From Szabonella sp046295215 (GTDB taxonomy: Bacteria > Pseudomonadota > Alphaproteobacteria > Rhodobacterales > Rhodobacteraceae): a stretch of DNA of 64,000 nucleotides. Below are positions 62,807-64,000 of the stretch, piece by piece; within the stretch, counting starts at the first letter, position 1, and every line of letters begins with the position of its first letter. The position numbers and the translations under genes are program-made. Below the pieces are notes generated by a model that saw nothing but the letters and a program-made list of their open reading frames with translations, searched no databases and was not told where the DNA came from. The stretch spans positions 4,015-68,014 of the forward strand of contig JBKBNP010000023.1 of NCBI GenBank assembly GCA_046295215.1. The letters are read 5' to 3'.

Positions 62807-62831
62807 AGGCCGCGCCCCTCCGGCGCGGCCT
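62807..62831 (+). terminator. hairpin after the dehydratase gene
   Basis: AGGCCGCGCC and GGCGCGGCCT form a perfect 10-bp stem with a CCTCC loop. Only a short T run follows (TTTG), so this may be a weak or partial terminator, letting some transcription reach the SDR. Confidence 0.5.
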
Positions 62832-62877
62832 TTGTCTCGCGGCCAAGGCCGCGCCTCTATCGGGGGGAGAATCCCAA

Positions 62878-63618
62878 ATGTCTGAAAAAACCATCATCGT
62901 CACCGGCGCAGGCTCCGGCATCGGCCGCGCCACCACGCATCATTTCCTCGAACTGGGCTGGAAGGTCGGCCTTGTGGGCCGTCGCGCCGATGCACTGGAA
63001 GAAACCGCCAAGGGCCATGCGAATGCGCTGGTGCTGCCCTGTGACGTGACCGACGAGGCGCAGGTCGATGCCGCCTTTGCCAAGGCCGCGAAAACCTGGA
63101 GCCGGATCGACGCGATCTTCAACAATGCCGGTGCCGCGCTGCCCTCGACCCTGATCGACGAGATCAAGGTGGAGGACTGGAAGCGCGTCATCGACGTGAA
63201 CATCACCGGCATGTTCCTGTGTGCCCGCGCCGCCTTCCGCCATATGCGAACACAAGACCCCAAGGGCGGGCGGATCATCAACAATGGCTCCATCTCGGCC
63301 TATGTGCCGCGCCCCGGATCGGTGCCCTACACCGCTTCCAAACATGCGGTGACGGGCCTGACCAAGACGCTGAGCCTTGACGGCCGCCCCTTCAACATCG
63401 CCTGCGGCCAGATCGACATCGGCAATGCACTGACCGATATGGCCGTGGCCATGACCAAGGGCGTGCCTCAGGCCAATGGCACGATGGCGGTCGAGCCGGT
63501 GATGAACGTGACCGAGGTGGCGCGCGCGGTGGGGCACATGGCCGCGCTGCCGCTGGATACCAACATCCAGACCATGACGATCATGGCCACAAACATGCCT
63601 TTCGTCGGGCGCGGATAA
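62878..63618 (+). CDS. SDR-family oxidoreductase
   Basis: The 246-residue protein is a classical short-chain dehydrogenase: TGAGSGIGRATTHHFLELGW cofactor motif at residues about 10-29, FNNAGAALPS near 80, and the catalytic Ser138, Tyr151 (YTASKHA) and Lys155. Its substrate is not predictable from sequence. Encoded 81 bp after the sugar-acid dehydratase, it may oxidise or reduce a sugar-acid intermediate. GGGGGGAG upstream supports the start. It ends before a G-run/C-run hairpin. Confidence 0.85.
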   Translation: MSEKTIIVTGAGSGIGRATTHHFLELGWKVGLVGRRADALEETAKGHANALVLPCDVTDEAQVDAAFAKAAKTWSRIDAIFNNAGAALPSTLIDEIKVEDWKRVIDVNITGMFLCARAAFRHMRTQDPKGGRIINNGSISAYVPRPGSVPYTASKHAVTGLTKTLSLDGRPFNIACGQIDIGNALTDMAVAMTKGVPQANGTMAVEPVMNVTEVARAVGHMAALPLDTNIQTMTIMATNMPFVGRG

Positions 63619-63635
63619 CTGCGCCAGCCTGGGGC

Positions 63636-63680
63636 ACGGGGGGCGCTGCCCCCCGTCGCGTTCCGCGACTCCCCCGGGAT
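63636..63680. repeat. G-run/C-run hairpin with CCCGGGATATTT tail, Rhodobacterales-type
   Basis: ACGGGGGGC and GCCCCCCGT form a perfect 9-bp stem with a GCT loop, then TCGCG-TTC-CGCGA forms a second small stem before CCCCCGGGATATTT. I believe such elements are dispersed in Rhodobacterales intergenic space. It directly follows the SDR and may end its transcript. Confidence 0.5.
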
Positions 63681-63882
63681 ATTTCCGGTCTTATGTAGAA
63701 AACGCACCAAGCGCGGCGGGGTCTGTGATGCTTAACACCACATTCCTATGTATACATCTTTTTGTAGGCAGCCAGATCGCAGGTTGGTCGATAAGGTGAA
63801 TTGGCTTCTCACGGCTTCGGGTGTAGACGACTACATCTTCACGACCGACCGTCTCAATTTCGGAAGCTTCATAGTCAGTGGC

Positions 63883-64000
63883 TGGTCTTTCCCCCGTTTC
63901 ACCGGACACTCAGGCGGTTGCGGTTTGAGCTGCGATGAACTCGCGGGGCGAGCGCATTTTCAGCCCTGAATGCGGGTGGTTGTCGTTGCAGTCCTCGATC
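63883..64000 (-). mobile_element. IS3-family insertion sequence, end inside window
   Basis: The minus-strand C-terminus of a transposase ends at 63910 and an apparent element end lies just downstream, at about 63883 (TGGTCTTTCCCCCGTTTCAC). The other end and target duplication are outside the window, so the boundary is a guess. The AT-rich stretch 63691-63882 before it carries no gene I can support. Confidence 0.6.
63910..64000 (-). CDS. IS3-family transposase OrfB, C-terminal fragment (runs off window end)
   Basis: The visible 29 codons read IEDCNDNHPHSGLKMRSPRE and then FIAAQTATA. The YNxxRPHxxLKxxSPxEF pattern near the end of IS3-family integrase-like transposases is recognised here as NDNHPHSGLKMRSPREF. 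Only the C-terminus is present, and the DDE residues are outside. It marks a mobile-element boundary at the window's right edge. Confidence 0.8.
   Translation of the reverse strand, partial: IEDCNDNHPHSGLKMRSPREFIAAQTATA

Overview
The window reads as chromosomal DNA of a high-GC alphaproteobacterium, most likely a member of the Rhodobacteraceae. This rests on gene content and style: carnitine and phosphonate catabolic operons, AzlCD, many ATGA start/stop overlaps, and an intergenic G-run/C-run hairpin followed by a CCCGGGATATTT-type tail that I associate with Rhodobacterales. Gene identities come from reading the translations; no database was searched. I see no rRNA, tRNA or CRISPR.

Region 1 (1-4456) is a carnitine catabolic operon on the minus strand: beta-keto acid cleavage enzyme, a lipocalin lipoprotein, a carnitine dehydrogenase-thioesterase fusion and an acyl-CoA dehydrogenase, all joined by ATGA overlaps. 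A CdhR-like GATase1/AraC regulator is divergent. Region 2 (4629-10395) holds a CPA2 antiporter, a LacI-type regulator, a dimethylglycine/N-methylproline demethylase-like flavoenzyme (a plausible downstream step for carnitine-derived betaine) and a divergent TetR regulator with a tandem operator candidate.

Region 3 (about 10550-23000) is a secreted RTX region: a decayed RTX remnant, a 2809-residue protein alternating beta-helix and RTX modules, and an RTX subtilisin/kexin-like protease. No type I secretion genes are present. Region 4 (23532-36244) is a 2-aminoethylphosphonate (AEP) catabolism and uptake locus: LysR, PhnW, PhnA, PhnY, a PbfD-like oxidoreductase, PbfA, a DMT permease and an AepXVW-type ABC transporter. 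Together they would import AEP and convert it through phosphonoacetaldehyde and phosphonoacetate to acetate and phosphate.

Region 5 (36248-37411) is an enolase-superfamily sugar-acid dehydratase. Its promoter carries the perfect palindrome TGGTATACCA, which recurs at 60951 in front of an IlvD/Edd dehydratase, suggesting one regulator for both. Region 6 (37640-59834) is an exopolysaccharide/glycoconjugate locus: flippase, ExoY-like initiating transferase, chain-length protein, tyrosine kinase, two GT2 enzymes, a WecG-type transferase and a polymerase. Inside it lies an assembly line: a PKS (KS-AT-KR-DH-ACP-TE), a GT2, an NRPS initiation module (formyltransferase, remnant condensation domain, adenylation domain interrupted by a luciferase-like monooxygenase, carrier) and a phosphopantetheinyl transferase. 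The adenylation pocket reads like a glycine code. This is the most unusual part of the window.

Region 7 (59816-63618) has AzlCD, the IlvD/Edd dehydratase and an SDR dehydrogenase. The window ends in the C-terminus of an IS3-family transposase.
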